Positions 1-10,012 are shown, numbered from the stretch's first letter. The stretch: 64,000 bases of DNA from Spinactinospora alkalitolerans (GCF_013408795.1 NZ_JACCCC010000001.1:1612001-1676000); one strand, 5' to 3'. The notes: generated from the letters alone by a model not told the origin. Translations and numbers: made by a program.

Positions 1-1317
1 GTGGAGACCCCGGGGATTTTCATCCTCGCCCGCTGGATCACCCGCCTCGTGACTCTGCTCGTCCTGCTGCCTATCCGGTTTCCCGTCGCGGTGGGCACGG
101 TGGCGGTCTCGGCTGCGGTCGCGCACTGGTTCGGCTGGGTGGCGCTGGCGGTGGTGTGGTCGGTGGCCGATGTGGGGTTGTTGGTGTGGTGGCGTCGGTG
201 GCCGGACTTGTTCCGGCGGTGTGTGGCGCTGCGGGCTTTGGCGGCGTGGCGGTGGGTGTGGGTGTATCGGCGGCACTGGCAACCGGTGCTGGTGGTCGCC
301 GGGTTGGCGGAGTCCTACCAGGAGCGCCAGTACCTGCCGCGCATCCGGCGGGTGACCTGCTCTGAGTGGTCGGACCGGGTGCGGGTGCGCCTGGTGGCCG
401 GCACCGCCCCGACCGATGTGGAACAGCGGGTGAGCGAGCTGGCGCACGGCTTCGGCGCGCCGTCGTGCCGGGTGACCGTCAACGGGCCTCGGGATGTGGT
501 GCTGGAGTTCCCCCGCTTCGACACCCTGGCCGACCCGATTGACGCGCTGGAGGTTCCGGCCGAGGTGGATCTCAAGGCGCTGCCGATGGGGCTGTGTGAG
601 GACGGCGCCCCGTGGCGGCTGCGGCTGCACGGAACCCACGTGCTCACCGTGGGGGTGACGGGTGCCGGTAAGGGCTCGGTGATCTGGTCGGCGGTGCGCG
701 CGATGCTGCCCGCGATCGAGGACGGTACGGCGCAGGTGTGGGCGGTCGATCCCAAGCGGATGGAGCTGTCCTACGGACGGTCCCTGTTCGCCAGGTATGC
801 CGACACCGGGGAGACAGCGGTGGGCCTGCTCGAAGCGGCGGTTGCCACCATGCAGGACCGGGCGGCGCGGTATGCGGGCAAGCAGCGCACCCATACGCCC
901 ACCCAGGATGACCCGTTCGTGGCCGTGGTGGTGGACGAGGTGGCGTTTGTGACCGCCTACCACCCCGACCGCGACATCCGCCGCCGCGCCGAGAACGCCC
1001 TCGCCACCCTCACTAGCCAGGGCCGCTCGGTCGGGGTGTCGGTGCTGGCCGCACTCCAGGATCCGCGCAAGGAGGTGCTGAACCTGCGCAACCTCTTCCC
1101 CGACAAGATCGCGCTACGCCTGGATGAAGCGAGCCAGGTGGACATGGTGCTCGGCGACGGGGCGCGCGAGAGAGGCGCGAACGCGCACCTGATCGACCCG
1201 GACTTGCCGGGGGTGGCCTTCGTCCGGCTGGAGGGCTCCCCGGTGCCGGTGCGGGTGCGGGCCGCGTTCGTCAGCGATGCCGACATCGACGCCATGACGG
1301 CTGAGGGGGTCGCCTGA
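1..1317 (+). CDS. FtsK/SpoIIIE-like DNA translocase (Tra protein of the AICE)
   Basis: A 438-residue protein with two hydrophobic segments near the N terminus (about residues 10-64), then a RecA-like motor domain. The Walker A motif GVTGAGKGS is at about 218-226 and the Walker B VVVDE at about 309-313. In AICEs and Streptomyces conjugative plasmids this family moves double-stranded DNA between mycelial cells as a membrane hexamer. It ends 0 nt before the initiator gene (TGA then ATG), so the two are co-transcribed. The first base of the window is the G of a GTG codon, so the true start may be here or further left; the length fits AICE Tra proteins of about 450 residues. Confidence 0.85.
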   Translation: METPGIFILARWITRLVTLLVLLPIRFPVAVGTVAVSAAVAHWFGWVALAVVWSVADVGLLVWWRRWPDLFRRCVALRALAAWRWVWVYRRHWQPVLVVAGLAESYQERQYLPRIRRVTCSEWSDRVRVRLVAGTAPTDVEQRVSELAHGFGAPSCRVTVNGPRDVVLEFPRFDTLADPIDALEVPAEVDLKALPMGLCEDGAPWRLRLHGTHVLTVGVTGAGKGSVIWSAVRAMLPAIEDGTAQVWAVDPKRMELSYGRSLFARYADTGETAVGLLEAAVATMQDRAARYAGKQRTHTPTQDDPFVAVVVDEVAFVTAYHPDRDIRRRAENALATLTSQGRSVGVSVLAALQDPRKEVLNLRNLFPDKIALRLDEASQVDMVLGDGARERGANAHLIDPDLPGVAFVRLEGSPVPVRVRAAFVSDADIDAMTAEGVA

Positions 1318-3006
1318 ATGCCGACTCCGACCGGCAAGACCACCCGCGCCGAGCGGATGGCCCAACCGCTGGCGCGGGAGGTCGCCGAGCAGATCGCCGC
1401 AGACAAGGGCGTGTGCATCCGTCCGGTATCTCTTCGGCGTACTGATCTGGCCACGGGAGCAACCGAGATCGTGGACGTGCCGTGCGGGTCCACGCTGGAA
1501 TCCCGCTGCCCTTCCTGCGCGCGCCGTAAGCGCTCCATTCGCCGGACGCAGTGTGAGGAGGGCTGGCACCTGGCCGAGGAACCGACCGTGGTTCCGGATG
1601 AGCCGTCCGAGGTGCAGCGCTCCTGGGTGGAGAAGCGCGCGATGGTCACCGCCGAACGCGATGCGCTGGCCTCCTCCGGCAATGCCGATCCGGATGCGTT
1701 GGCGGCGCTGGATGCGGCGATCGCTGATCTCGACGAGGAGATCACTGGCTCGGGGCTGCGGGGCAAGGCCGCTCCCTCTCCGGACTCGGGCTCCTCGTCG
1801 AAGCCGCGGCGGGTCCGCTCGACGAAACGGCGCCAGGATGCTCCGGAGCTGCCCAAGCGTCCGATGGTGCGGCGCACCGTGGGCCAGACCTTCGAGGATC
1901 CGGCCTCGGGCAAGGTCTTCCGGCCGTCCCTGTTCGTCACCCTCACGTGTGACAGCTACGGGCGGGTGAAGAGTGATGGCACTCCGGTGGATCCGGGCAG
2001 TTACGACTATCGGCGGGCGGCTCGGGATGCGCTGCACTTTTCCAAGCTGATCGACCGGTTCGTGCAGAACCTGCGCCGGGTGGCCGGCTTCGATGTGCAG
2101 TACTTCGCCACCGTCGAACCTCAACGTCGCCTCGCGCCGCACCTGCACATGGCCACCCGGGGCACGATTCCCCGCTCAGAGCTGCGCCAGATCGCGGCGG
2201 CGACCTACCACCAGGTGTGGTGGCCTGCGGCCGATGAAGTGAAGTACGAGGGGGCGCGCGTTCCGGTCTGGGATGAGGACGCCGGGACTTACCTCGACCC
2301 CGTGACGGGGGAACTCCTGCCCACCTGGGATGAGGCACTGGACGCGCTCGATGACGACCTGGATGCTGAGCCGATGCACGTGGTGCGGTTCGGTCCGCAG
2401 GTGGATGCCAAAGGGGTCCTTGCCGGGTCGGCCGACGCGGACCGGTGCGTGCGCTACCTGGCGAAGTACCTGACCAAGGACATCGCCGAATGCCACACGA
2501 TCGAGTCTGACGCGCAGGAACGCCACGTTGACCGGCTGGTGCAGGCGCTGCGGTTCGAACCCTGCTCGCCGCGCTGCGCCAACTGGCTGCGCTACGGCAT
2601 CCAACCCCAAGACGCCAAAGCGGGCCTGCGCCCCGGCTACTGCCGGTCCAAAGCCCACAAGCGCGAACACCTCGGCTATGCCGGGCGGCGCGTGCTGGTC
2701 TCGCGCAAATGGTCGGGCAAGACGCTGGCCGACCACAAGGCCGACCGGCTGGCCTGGGTCCTCGACGCCCTCGGCGTCGACCCCACAGCCGACCCCGACG
2801 ACGACACCGGGCAACCCGGCTCGCCCGTGCGGCTCTCCGTAGCGAGCAACGACGTCGCCTGGGAACTCGCCCGACCCACCGACCCCGACGTTCCCCCGCG
2901 CGAACACCGGCTTCTACGCGCGGTGGGGGAGTCGCTCAAACGCCGCGCCCAACTCGACGCGGCACGGCAGACCGATCTTTCGGCAACCGGAGAAAGGGCG
3001 GCGTGA
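1318..3006 (+). CDS. repSA: RepSA-like replication initiator
   Basis: A 562-residue AICE replication initiator. A cysteine pair (CPSC, about residue 65) sits in the N-terminal part, followed by a charged linker. The HUH metal-binding signature is visible as PHLHM (His 275 and 277), and two tyrosines lie in RYLAKYLTK (about 380 and 384), the layout of rolling-circle relaxase/initiator enzymes. It would nick the element's origin after excision to give circular copies for transfer. Its ATG directly follows the tra stop and its TGA overlaps the excisionase ATG. A double-strand origin was not located. Confidence 0.85.
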   Translation: MPTPTGKTTRAERMAQPLAREVAEQIAADKGVCIRPVSLRRTDLATGATEIVDVPCGSTLESRCPSCARRKRSIRRTQCEEGWHLAEEPTVVPDEPSEVQRSWVEKRAMVTAERDALASSGNADPDALAALDAAIADLDEEITGSGLRGKAAPSPDSGSSSKPRRVRSTKRRQDAPELPKRPMVRRTVGQTFEDPASGKVFRPSLFVTLTCDSYGRVKSDGTPVDPGSYDYRRAARDALHFSKLIDRFVQNLRRVAGFDVQYFATVEPQRRLAPHLHMATRGTIPRSELRQIAAATYHQVWWPAADEVKYEGARVPVWDEDAGTYLDPVTGELLPTWDEALDALDDDLDAEPMHVVRFGPQVDAKGVLAGSADADRCVRYLAKYLTKDIAECHTIESDAQERHVDRLVQALRFEPCSPRCANWLRYGIQPQDAKAGLRPGYCRSKAHKREHLGYAGRRVLVSRKWSGKTLADHKADRLAWVLDALGVDPTADPDDDTGQPGSPVRLSVASNDVAWELARPTDPDVPPREHRLLRAVGESLKRRAQLDAARQTDLSATGERAA

Positions 3007-3230
3007 TGGACAGGAAGAGGACCCGTGCCACCGGCCGACTGCTCACCGTGGCCCAAGCGGCCGAGCGGCTCAACACCTCCGAGCGCTACCCGCGTCGCCT
3101 CATCGAGGAACGGCGGATCACCTTCGTGCGCATCGGACGGCACGTGCGCATCCCGGAAACCGCGCTGGATGAGTTCATCGCCTCCGGCGTCGTCGAGCCC
3201 GTTCGCCTGCACACGAGGAGGGCTGCCTAA
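3006..3230 (+). CDS. xis: Excisionase (Xis), MerR/helix-turn-helix type
   Basis: A 74-residue basic protein with a single helix-turn-helix (LLTVAQAAERLNTS, then a YPRRLIEERR recognition-like helix and an RIGRHVRIPE wing). This is the standard DNA-binding domain of AICE excisionases, which bend att DNA and direct the integrase towards excision. The ATG overlaps the repSA stop by 1 nt and the TAA overlaps the int ATG by 1 nt, so translation of the three is probably coupled. The tyrosine in SERYPRR is at a position where I would expect a more conservative residue, but the fold looks intact. Confidence 0.85.
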   Translation: MDRKRTRATGRLLTVAQAAERLNTSERYPRRLIEERRITFVRIGRHVRIPETALDEFIASGVVEPVRLHTRRAA

Positions 3231-4420
3231 TGGCGTCGAAGAAGCGGCGGTTCGGACGCGTTCGGCAACTCAACTCCGGTCGCTGGCAGGCGCGCTATCC
3301 CGGCCCCGACGGCATCGACCGGCCGGCCCCCTTCACCTTCGCGACCAGGAAGGAGGCGGACCGCTGGCTCACCCTCAAGGAGGCTGAGATCACCCGCGAC
3401 GGCTGGTGGGACCCCGACGCGGGGTCGGTGCCGTTTCGTGACTACGCCGACAAGTGGGTGGCCGAACGCGACCTCGCGCCGAGGTCGGCCGACCTGTATC
3501 AGAGCCTGCTGCGCCTGCACCTGAACCCCACGTTCGGCGACATATTCCTCAAGGACATCCGCGAGTCCGACGTGCGCACCTGGCGGGCCGCTCGGCGCAG
3601 GGCCAAGGTCGGGAAGGTGACCGTGGCCAAGGCCTACCGGCTGATGCGCTCGGTCCTGAACACCGCCGTGCGGGACCGGCTCATCCGGGAGAACCCGTGC
3701 CGCATCGAGGGCGCGGGCCAGGAGCACAGCGAGGAGCGTCCGGCGCTGTCGGTGGCCGAGGTGTACCGGCTGGCCGGTGCCGTCCCGGCGCGCTACCGGG
3801 CGCTCGTGCTGCTCGCGACGTTCGGCGGTCTGCGGTGGGGCGAACTGGTCGGGCTCCGGCGGCACCGCCTCGACCTCGACCGGCGGACCGTGACCGTCCG
3901 GGAGACCGCCTATGAACTCGGGGGAGTCCGGTTCGGCCCGCCCAAGTCCAGGGCGAGCCGCCGCACGGTGCAGCTGCCCGGCCTGATCATCGCCGATCTG
4001 CGGCGGCACCTGGCGGACTACGCCGAGGAGGGGCCGGACGGACTGGTCTTCGTGGGCAAGCGGGGCAATCCGCTGCGACGCACCAATTTCGCGGCGATCT
4101 GGACGTCCGCGCGCGCCGAGGCGGGGCTTCCCGGCGTCCACTTCCATGACCTTCGCCACGCCGGGAACACCTACGCCGCCGAGGCCGGCGCCTCACTGCG
4201 GGAGCTGATGAACCGGATGGGGCACTCCAGCACGCGGGCGGCGCTGGTCTACCTGCACGCGCGCGAGGACCGGGCCAGGGAACTGAGTGATGCGGTGGGG
4301 GAGCGGGCCGCAAAGGAACTCGCCGATTCGGTCCGCGGGCGCGACGTCGAACCGGAGGAAACCGAAGAGTCTGGCGATGACGACGACGGCGACCCGCCGT
4401 CCTCCGGTGCCCGCATCTGA
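3230..4420 (+). CDS. int: Tyrosine site-specific integrase
   Basis: A 396-residue tyrosine recombinase. The N-terminal part is an arm-binding/SAM-like DNA-binding region (about 1-165). The catalytic domain shows the first arginine in FGGLRWGE, the HxxR box in FHDLRHAGN, a GHSS segment and the nucleophile tyrosine in ALVYLHARED. It recombines attP with the 3' end of a tRNA gene. Its stop is about 100 nt from the 3' end of tRNA-Gly, which marks that tRNA as the target. The C-terminal tail (about 360-396) is acidic and probably disordered. It looks intact, so the element may be mobile. Confidence 0.92.
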   Translation: MASKKRRFGRVRQLNSGRWQARYPGPDGIDRPAPFTFATRKEADRWLTLKEAEITRDGWWDPDAGSVPFRDYADKWVAERDLAPRSADLYQSLLRLHLNPTFGDIFLKDIRESDVRTWRAARRRAKVGKVTVAKAYRLMRSVLNTAVRDRLIRENPCRIEGAGQEHSEERPALSVAEVYRLAGAVPARYRALVLLATFGGLRWGELVGLRRHRLDLDRRTVTVRETAYELGGVRFGPPKSRASRRTVQLPGLIIADLRRHLADYAEEGPDGLVFVGKRGNPLRRTNFAAIWTSARAEAGLPGVHFHDLRHAGNTYAAEAGASLRELMNRMGHSSTRAALVYLHAREDRARELSDAVGERAAKELADSVRGRDVEPEETEESGDDDDGDPPSSGARI

Positions 4421-4471
4421 GCATCGGGCACGCAACGGGCACACGGGGCGTGCCGGTGCCCGACACGACCG

Positions 4472-4510
4472 AGGGCCAGGCGTTCCCGGCATCGGGGACG
4501 GCCTGGCCCT
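4472..4510. terminator. Hairpin between int and tRNA-Gly
   Basis: Inverted repeat AGGGCCAGGC (4472-4481) / GCCTGGCCCT (4501-4510) between two convergent transcription units. It can act in both directions and lies just outside the probable attachment core. Confidence 0.6.
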
Positions 4511-4521
4511 TGGGCTGTTGG

Positions 4522-4592
4522 AGCGGGCGACGGGAATCGAACCCGCACGACCAGCTTGGAAGGCTGGAGTTCTACCATTGAACTACGCCCGC
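4522..4592 (-). tRNA. tRNA-Gly(TCC), AICE attachment site
   Basis: A 71-nt cloverleaf on the minus strand: acceptor GCGGGCG/CGCCCGC, anticodon stem CCAGC/GCTGG enclosing loop CTTCCAA (anticodon TCC), and T-loop TTCGATT. CCA is not encoded. Its 3' end faces the integrase, so the copy present is probably regenerated by the attachment core. The core itself needs the left junction, which lies outside the window. Confidence 0.95.
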
Positions 4593-4615
4593 ATGGCGCC
4601 GGGCCTCTTGAGTTT

Positions 4616-4645
4616 CCTCTAGACTCGTGGAGCCGACGGAGACAA
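4616..4645 (-). promoter_or_regulatory. Candidate promoter of tRNA-Gly
   Basis: On the minus strand, TTGTCT (4645-4640) and TAGAGG/TCTAGA (about 4623-4616) form a -35/-10 pair spaced 16-18 nt. This would start RNA a short distance upstream of the tRNA 5' end at 4592. Sequence inspection only. Confidence 0.3.
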
Positions 4646-4702
4646 GACTACAGTCTCCGCAGCGTTGGTCGCGCCCATCCGTGGGTGTCCGCGTGAGGCT
4701 CA

Positions 4703-4777
4703 CGGGGAGTAGCGCAGCTTGGTTAGCGCGCATGCTTTGGGAGCATGAGGCCGCGGGTTCGAATCCCGCCTCCCCGA
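4703..4777 (+). tRNA. tRNA-Pro(TGG)
   Basis: A 75-nt cloverleaf: acceptor CGGGGAG/CTCCCCG, anticodon stem CATGC/GCATG enclosing loop TTTGGGA (anticodon TGG), and T-arm CGGGTTCGAATCCCG. CCA is not encoded. It lies between the AICE-bearing tRNA-Gly and the trigger factor gene, on the opposite strand to tRNA-Gly. Confidence 0.95.
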
Positions 4778-4993
4778 CGAAACGACGTGCGGCTCGTGGG
4801 TCCTTCCGAGTGTCCATCGGCCGTGAGTCCCCGTGTATCTGCCCTAGACTTGGCGTGATTGGCAAGAAAATCACGCAGAGTTCTCAATCTCTTGTGGCGC
4901 CCCGCAGTCGGCGTCGGCCGTCGCTTCGCGCCGTTGCCGCGTGCCGTTCCGGGTCGTACCGGAAAACAGCCGGAAATCTAGGAGTACCGCCCC

Positions 4994-6397
4994 GTGAAGA
5001 CCGATGTCGAGGAGCTCAGCCCGACCCGGGTCAAGCTGACCATCGAGGTTCCTTTCGAGGAACTCGACCACGCCTTCGACGTGACATACAAGTCGCTCGC
5101 CAAGCAGGTCCGGATCAAGGGCTTCCGCCCGGGTAAGGCGCCGGCCCGGCTCATCGACCGCTACGTCGGCCGCGGCGCGGTGATCAGCGAAGCGGTCAAC
5201 CACGCGGTTCCCGAGCTCTACAACGAGGCCGTTCAGCAGAAGGACGTCTTCGCTCTCGGCCAGCCGGACGTGGAGATCACCAAGCTGGAGGACGGCGACG
5301 AGCTGACCTTCACCGCCGAGGTCGACATCCGCCCGAAGTTCGAGGTCGCCGACTACGAGGGCCTCGAGGTCACGGTCGACGACGCCGATGTCACCGACGA
5401 GCAGGTCGACGACCAGGTCGGCAACCTGCGCGAGCGCTTCGCCACCCTGACCGGCGCCGAACGCCCCGCCGAGAACGGCGACCACCTCTCCATCGACCTG
5501 TCCGCCGCCATCGACGGCGAGAAGCTCGATGACGTGCAGGCCAGCGGCATCTCCTACGAGATCGGCACCAACACCATGCTGGAGGGGCTCGACGATGCCC
5601 TCCAGGGCATGTCCACCGGCGAGTCCAAGACCTTCTCCACCAAGCTCGTGGGCGGTGAGTACGAGGGCAGGGAGGCCGACGTCACCGTCACCGTGCACAG
5701 CGTCAAGGTCAAGGAGCTCCCGGAGCTCGACGACGAGTTCGCGCAGATGGCCAGCGAGTTCGACACGATCGAGGAGCTGCGCGCCGACGTCCGCACCCGC
5801 CTGGAGCAGTCCCGCCGCCTCCAGCAGCTCTCCCAGGCCCGCGACCGCGCGCTGGAGAAGCTGGTCGACTCCATCGACATCCCGCTGCCCGACAGCGTGG
5901 TGGACGAGGAGATCACCCGCCGCCGGCAGAGCCTGGAGCAGCAGCTCACGCAGAGCGGGCTGACCAAGGAGTCCTACCTCGAGGCCCAGGAGCAGACCGA
6001 GGAGGAGTTCGAGGAGGAGCTCACCAAGGGCGCCGGATCGGCCGTCAAGGCCGGCTTCATCCTCGACCAGCTCGCCCTGCAGGAGGAGCTGGCCGCCGAC
6101 AACAACGAGCTCAGCCAGTACGTGGTCGAGCAGGCCCAGCGTATGGGGATCTCCCCCGACCAGCTCGCCCAGCACCTGGTCGAGTCCAACCAGATCCGGG
6201 TCGCCTACACCGAGGTCGTCCGCGCCAAGGCCATGAGCCTGGTCGTGGAGAAGGCCAAGATCACCGACGAGTCGGGCAACGAGATCGAGCCGGACGCCCC
6301 CGAGGAGTCCGAGGACGCCGCCGAGACCCCCGAGACCGCCGCCGAGGCCCCCGAGGAGGCACCGGCCGAGGAGGCCGAGACCGGCAGCAAGGCGTAG
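4994..6397 (+). CDS. tig: Trigger factor (ribosome-associated chaperone, peptidyl-prolyl isomerase)
   Basis: A 467-residue protein with the three-part trigger factor layout. The N-terminal ribosome-binding domain carries the signature GFRPGKAP (about residue 45), the middle is an FKBP-type prolyl isomerase domain (about 155-245, starting ENGDHLSIDLS), and the rest is an alpha-helical substrate-binding domain. The C-terminal about 40 residues are Glu/Ala/Pro-rich and look disordered, which is common in actinobacteria. The GTG start has a GGAG box about 10 nt upstream. It is followed by a strong hairpin and then clpP1-clpP2 and clpX, the usual folding/proteolysis neighbourhood. Confidence 0.96.
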   Translation: MKTDVEELSPTRVKLTIEVPFEELDHAFDVTYKSLAKQVRIKGFRPGKAPARLIDRYVGRGAVISEAVNHAVPELYNEAVQQKDVFALGQPDVEITKLEDGDELTFTAEVDIRPKFEVADYEGLEVTVDDADVTDEQVDDQVGNLRERFATLTGAERPAENGDHLSIDLSAAIDGEKLDDVQASGISYEIGTNTMLEGLDDALQGMSTGESKTFSTKLVGGEYEGREADVTVTVHSVKVKELPELDDEFAQMASEFDTIEELRADVRTRLEQSRRLQQLSQARDRALEKLVDSIDIPLPDSVVDEEITRRRQSLEQQLTQSGLTKESYLEAQEQTEEEFEEELTKGAGSAVKAGFILDQLALQEELAADNNELSQYVVEQAQRMGISPDQLAQHLVESNQIRVAYTEVVRAKAMSLVVEKAKITDESGNEIEPDAPEESEDAAETPETAAEAPEEAPAEEAETGSKA

Positions 6398-6430
6398 TTT
6401 TCTCTGGCTCTCGCCGCACTCCCGCGCGAC

Positions 6431-6476
6431 CACGAGTCCCGCTTCCGACCCCACGCGGGCCGGGGCGGGACTCGTG
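6431..6476 (+). terminator. Terminator hairpin after tig
   Basis: Perfect 12-bp inverted repeat CACGAGTCCCGC (6431-6442) / GCGGGACTCGTG (6465-6476). There is no U tract, as usual for actinobacterial terminators. Confidence 0.7.
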
Positions 6477-6524
6477 TGCGTTTCGCCGCCCGTGAAACAC
6501 CCGGGCCGCGGCGTCCGGCACCTG

Positions 6525-6538
6525 CGCTCAAAGCGAAC
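6525..6538 (+). promoter_or_regulatory. Candidate ClgR box upstream of clpP1
   Basis: CGCTCAAAGCGAAC matches the core of the ClgR consensus as I remember it (CGCYNANRGCGWWS) at every defined position, although the left flanking W positions do not match. ClgR activates clp genes in actinobacteria. The site is about 100 bp upstream of the start chosen for clpP1 and inside the longest possible ORF, which argues against using the earlier start codons. Confidence 0.45.
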
Positions 6539-6625
6539 AGGGGCGGGATCCGTGCGAGAGGAGCGGTGAAGACCGTTAGTGTCGCAAGCGTCGCAACCGT
6601 TTCGATTCCGGAGCAGGTGACGAGA

Positions 6626-7252
6626 GTGCCGCCGACCTTCAATGAGTCCATGCGAATCGACGCCCGTACGGCCGAGTCGCCTATTCCCCCGATGTTCGAC
6701 CAGACGTCGCAGCGGCTGCTGCGCGAGCGCATCGTCTTCCTCGGCCAGCAGGTCGACGACGACATCGCCAACCGCATCGTGGGTGAGCTGCTGCTGCTGT
6801 CCGCCGAGGACCGGCAGCGTGACATCACGCTCTACATCAACTCACCCGGCGGTTCGGTGACCGCCGGCATGGCGATCTACGACATCATGCAGTACATCCC
6901 CAACGACGTCCGCACCGTGGGCATGGGCCTGGCCGCCTCCATGGGGCAGATGCTGCTGTGCGCGGGCGCCCCCGGCAAGCGCTACGCGCTGCCGCACACC
7001 CGCGTCATGATGCACCAGCCCTCCGGCGGCATCGGGGGGACGGAGTCCGACATCCGGATCCTCGCCGACCAGCTGATGTACGTGAAGCGGATGTTCTTCG
7101 AGCGCGTCTCCCTGCACACGGGCCAGTCGATCGAGCAGATCGAGAAGGACGCCGACCGGGACCGCTGGTTCACCGCCGACGCGGCCAAGGACTACGGCTT
7201 CATCGACGAGGTCCTGTCCAACACCCCGGACGTGGTGTCCGGGAACAGGTAG
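6626..7252 (+). CDS. clpP1: ATP-dependent Clp protease proteolytic subunit 1
   Basis: A 208-residue serine peptidase. The catalytic triad can be read as Ser105 (GLAASMGQ), His130 (MMHQPSGG) and Asp179 (in DRDRW), counting from the start used. ClpP1 and ClpP2 normally form a mixed double-heptamer barrel fed by ClpX or ClpC. I chose GTG 6626 because AGGTGA lies 5 nt upstream. Alternatives in frame are GTG 6566 (AGGAG only 2 nt away), ATG 6650, and a longer ORF from 6476 that would run through the tig terminator and the ClgR-like box. It is followed by clpP2 66 nt downstream, probably one operon. Confidence 0.95.
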   Translation: MPPTFNESMRIDARTAESPIPPMFDQTSQRLLRERIVFLGQQVDDDIANRIVGELLLLSAEDRQRDITLYINSPGGSVTAGMAIYDIMQYIPNDVRTVGMGLAASMGQMLLCAGAPGKRYALPHTRVMMHQPSGGIGGTESDIRILADQLMYVKRMFFERVSLHTGQSIEQIEKDADRDRWFTADAAKDYGFIDEVLSNTPDVVSGNR

Positions 7253-7318
7253 CCGGCCCCGCCGCCGGTTCAGGACGAATTCACCCGTGTGGACACCCAC
7301 AGTGTGGAAGGCTCGAAC

Positions 7319-7978
7319 ATGACCGAGTACAACCTCAACCCCTACGGCGGCGGGATGGCGCCGGCGTCTCCGCAGAGCCGCTACATCCTGCCCTCCTACG
7401 TCGAGCGCACGACGTACGGCGTCAAGGAGATGAACCCGTACAACAAGCTCTTCGAGGAGCGGATCATCTTCGTCGGCGTGCAGATCGACGACACGTCGGC
7501 CAACGACATCATGGCCCAGCTGATCACGCTGGAGCACATCGACAGCGACCGCGACATCACGATGTACATCAACTCGCCGGGCGGGTCGTTCACGGCGCTG
7601 ATGGCCATCTACGACACGATGCAGTTCGTGCGGCCCGACATCTCCACGGTCTGCATCGGCCAGGCCGCCTCGGCCGCCGCAGTGCTGCTCGCCGGCGGCA
7701 CCAAGGGCAAGCGCGCCGCGCTGCCCAACTCGCGGGTCCTGATCCACCAGCCCGCCATCGAGGGCACCTACGGCGCGGCCACCGACATCGAGATCCAGGC
7801 GAACGAGATCATGCGGATCCGCAAGCAGCTGGAGACGACGCTGGCCCGGCACACCGACAAGACGCCCGAGGACATCTCGCGCGACATCGAGCGCGACAAG
7901 ATCCTCACCGCGGAGGAAGCCAAGGAGTACGGCATCATCGATGACGTGTTCCCCTACCGCAAGGCGTCGGTCAAGTAG
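7319..7978 (+). CDS. clpP2: ATP-dependent Clp protease proteolytic subunit 2
   Basis: A 219-residue ClpP paralogue with triad Ser118 (GQAASAAA), His143 (LIHQPAIEG) and Asp193 (in ERDKIL). It has a longer N-terminal strand than ClpP1 (about 40 residues before the RIIFVG core). ATG 7319 is preceded by GGAAGG at 8 nt spacing, while the in-frame GTG at 7289 lacks such a site. The pair clpP1-clpP2 followed by clpX is the conserved actinobacterial arrangement. Confidence 0.95.
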   Translation: MTEYNLNPYGGGMAPASPQSRYILPSYVERTTYGVKEMNPYNKLFEERIIFVGVQIDDTSANDIMAQLITLEHIDSDRDITMYINSPGGSFTALMAIYDTMQFVRPDISTVCIGQAASAAAVLLAGGTKGKRAALPNSRVLIHQPAIEGTYGAATDIEIQANEIMRIRKQLETTLARHTDKTPEDISRDIERDKILTAEEAKEYGIIDDVFPYRKASVK

Positions 7979-8102
7979 GGTCGGTCCCAATGAGGACGCG
8001 TGGGAGAAGACGGGCCGGCGGATCGCACGCCGCGCACCGCGCGATGTGTGGTCGGCCCGCTTCTTCGCTTAGGCTCGTGGGAACGACGCACAGATCATCC
8101 CG

Positions 8103-8131
8103 TTGGTCACCCCGCAGGGAGCGCATATCCT
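8103..8131 (+). promoter_or_regulatory. Candidate clpX promoter
   Basis: TTGGTC (8103-8108) and TATCCT (8126-8131) separated by 17 nt, about 130 nt before the clpX start. This resembles a vegetative sigma promoter. The 285-nt gap between clpP2 and clpX fits an independent promoter. Confidence 0.35.
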
Positions 8132-8263
8132 GAAATGGCGGTAGCTCGTCCAGGACATGGGCTTGTCGCCGCCACCGGGACCCGGGAGGGCCGCGGACCG
8201 GCGTTCCCGCGCCACGCCGGGTGACGCGAAGACGGGGTGGCCTACGTTTTAAGGAGTAGCTGG

Positions 8264-9544
<1,281 letters not shown>

Positions 9545-9557
9545 GGCCGTCGGCCGG

Positions 9558-9595
9558 GCGGAGCGGGGAGTGGCGGCCGCCACTCCCCGCTCCGC
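9558..9595. terminator. Bidirectional terminator between clpX and the toxin gene
   Basis: A 38-bp perfect palindrome (19-bp arms) centred on GGCGGCCGCC, between the clpX stop (+) and the stop of the minus-strand PIN-domain gene at 9599. It would serve both transcripts. Confidence 0.75.
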
Positions 9596-9598
9596 TGT

Positions 9599-10012
9599 TC
9601 AGACGTGCCGGATGGTCACGTGCACACGGCTGTCGGCGACTTCCCACAGCCTCTTGATGTCGCCCTCATCGCTGGTGACGATCATGGTGGCTCCCAGGCT
9701 TCTGGCCGTGGCCACGACCGTCGCGTCCACCACATCCTTGGTGCCGGATCTTCCCAGGAGCAATCCGGCTTCGCGCGCGGTGTCCTCCGGAGTGGCGTGG
9801 ATTTTGCAGCTCTTGAGGAAGCGCGCCAGGCGGGCCTGGCAGGCTCCATCCCGCCAGACCTGGGTCAACACCGATGCGGGAATGATTCTGGGCATGAGTT
9901 CCATGCAGAAGCCGCGATGCAGTGACAGCATCTCCGGGTCACCGCGTTCGGCGGCGAGAAGCGCTCCGGCATCGTAGAGAACCGGCCGGCGGCCGACGAC
10001 CTGGATCAACAC
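9599..10012 (-). CDS. PIN-domain (VapC-like) toxin ribonuclease
   Basis: About 137 residues with a PIN fold: an early acidic residue in VLYDAGALLAAE (about Asp14), a central VVDATVVATA helix and a final TSDEGDIKRL segment, which supply the metal-binding acidic residues. VapC-type toxins cleave RNA. The GTG start overlaps the antitoxin stop by 7 nt, typical of a coupled toxin-antitoxin pair. A much longer reading frame runs upstream in this phase, but it crosses the antitoxin gene and is not coding. Confidence 0.82.
   Translation of the reverse strand: MLIQVVGRRPVLYDAGALLAAERGDPEMLSLHRGFCMELMPRIIPASVLTQVWRDGACQARLARFLKSCKIHATPEDTAREAGLLLGRSGTKDVVDATVVATARSLGATMIVTSDEGDIKRLWEVADSRVHVTIRHV

Larger units (their letters stand above)
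1..4592 (+). mobile_element. Right end of an actinobacterial integrative and conjugative element (AICE) inserted at tRNA-Gly
   Basis: Four tightly packed genes (transfer ATPase, rolling-circle-type initiator, excisionase, integrase; overlaps of 0-4 nt) run into the 3' end of a tRNA-Gly gene. This tra-rep-xis-int-tRNA order is the standard right end of an AICE such as the pSAM2 type. The integrase stop lies about 100 bp from the tRNA 3' end, as expected for an element whose attachment core is the tRNA 3' half. The left end, the second attachment site and the remaining transfer and regulatory genes are outside the window. The exact right edge within the tRNA cannot be set from one side. Confidence 0.85.

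Noticed and set aside
4871-6454. 527-residue minus-strand ORF opposite tig
   Set aside because: Leu/Gly/Val-rich low-complexity shadow of a strongly supported plus-strand gene; GC-rich codon bias keeps the antisense frame open.
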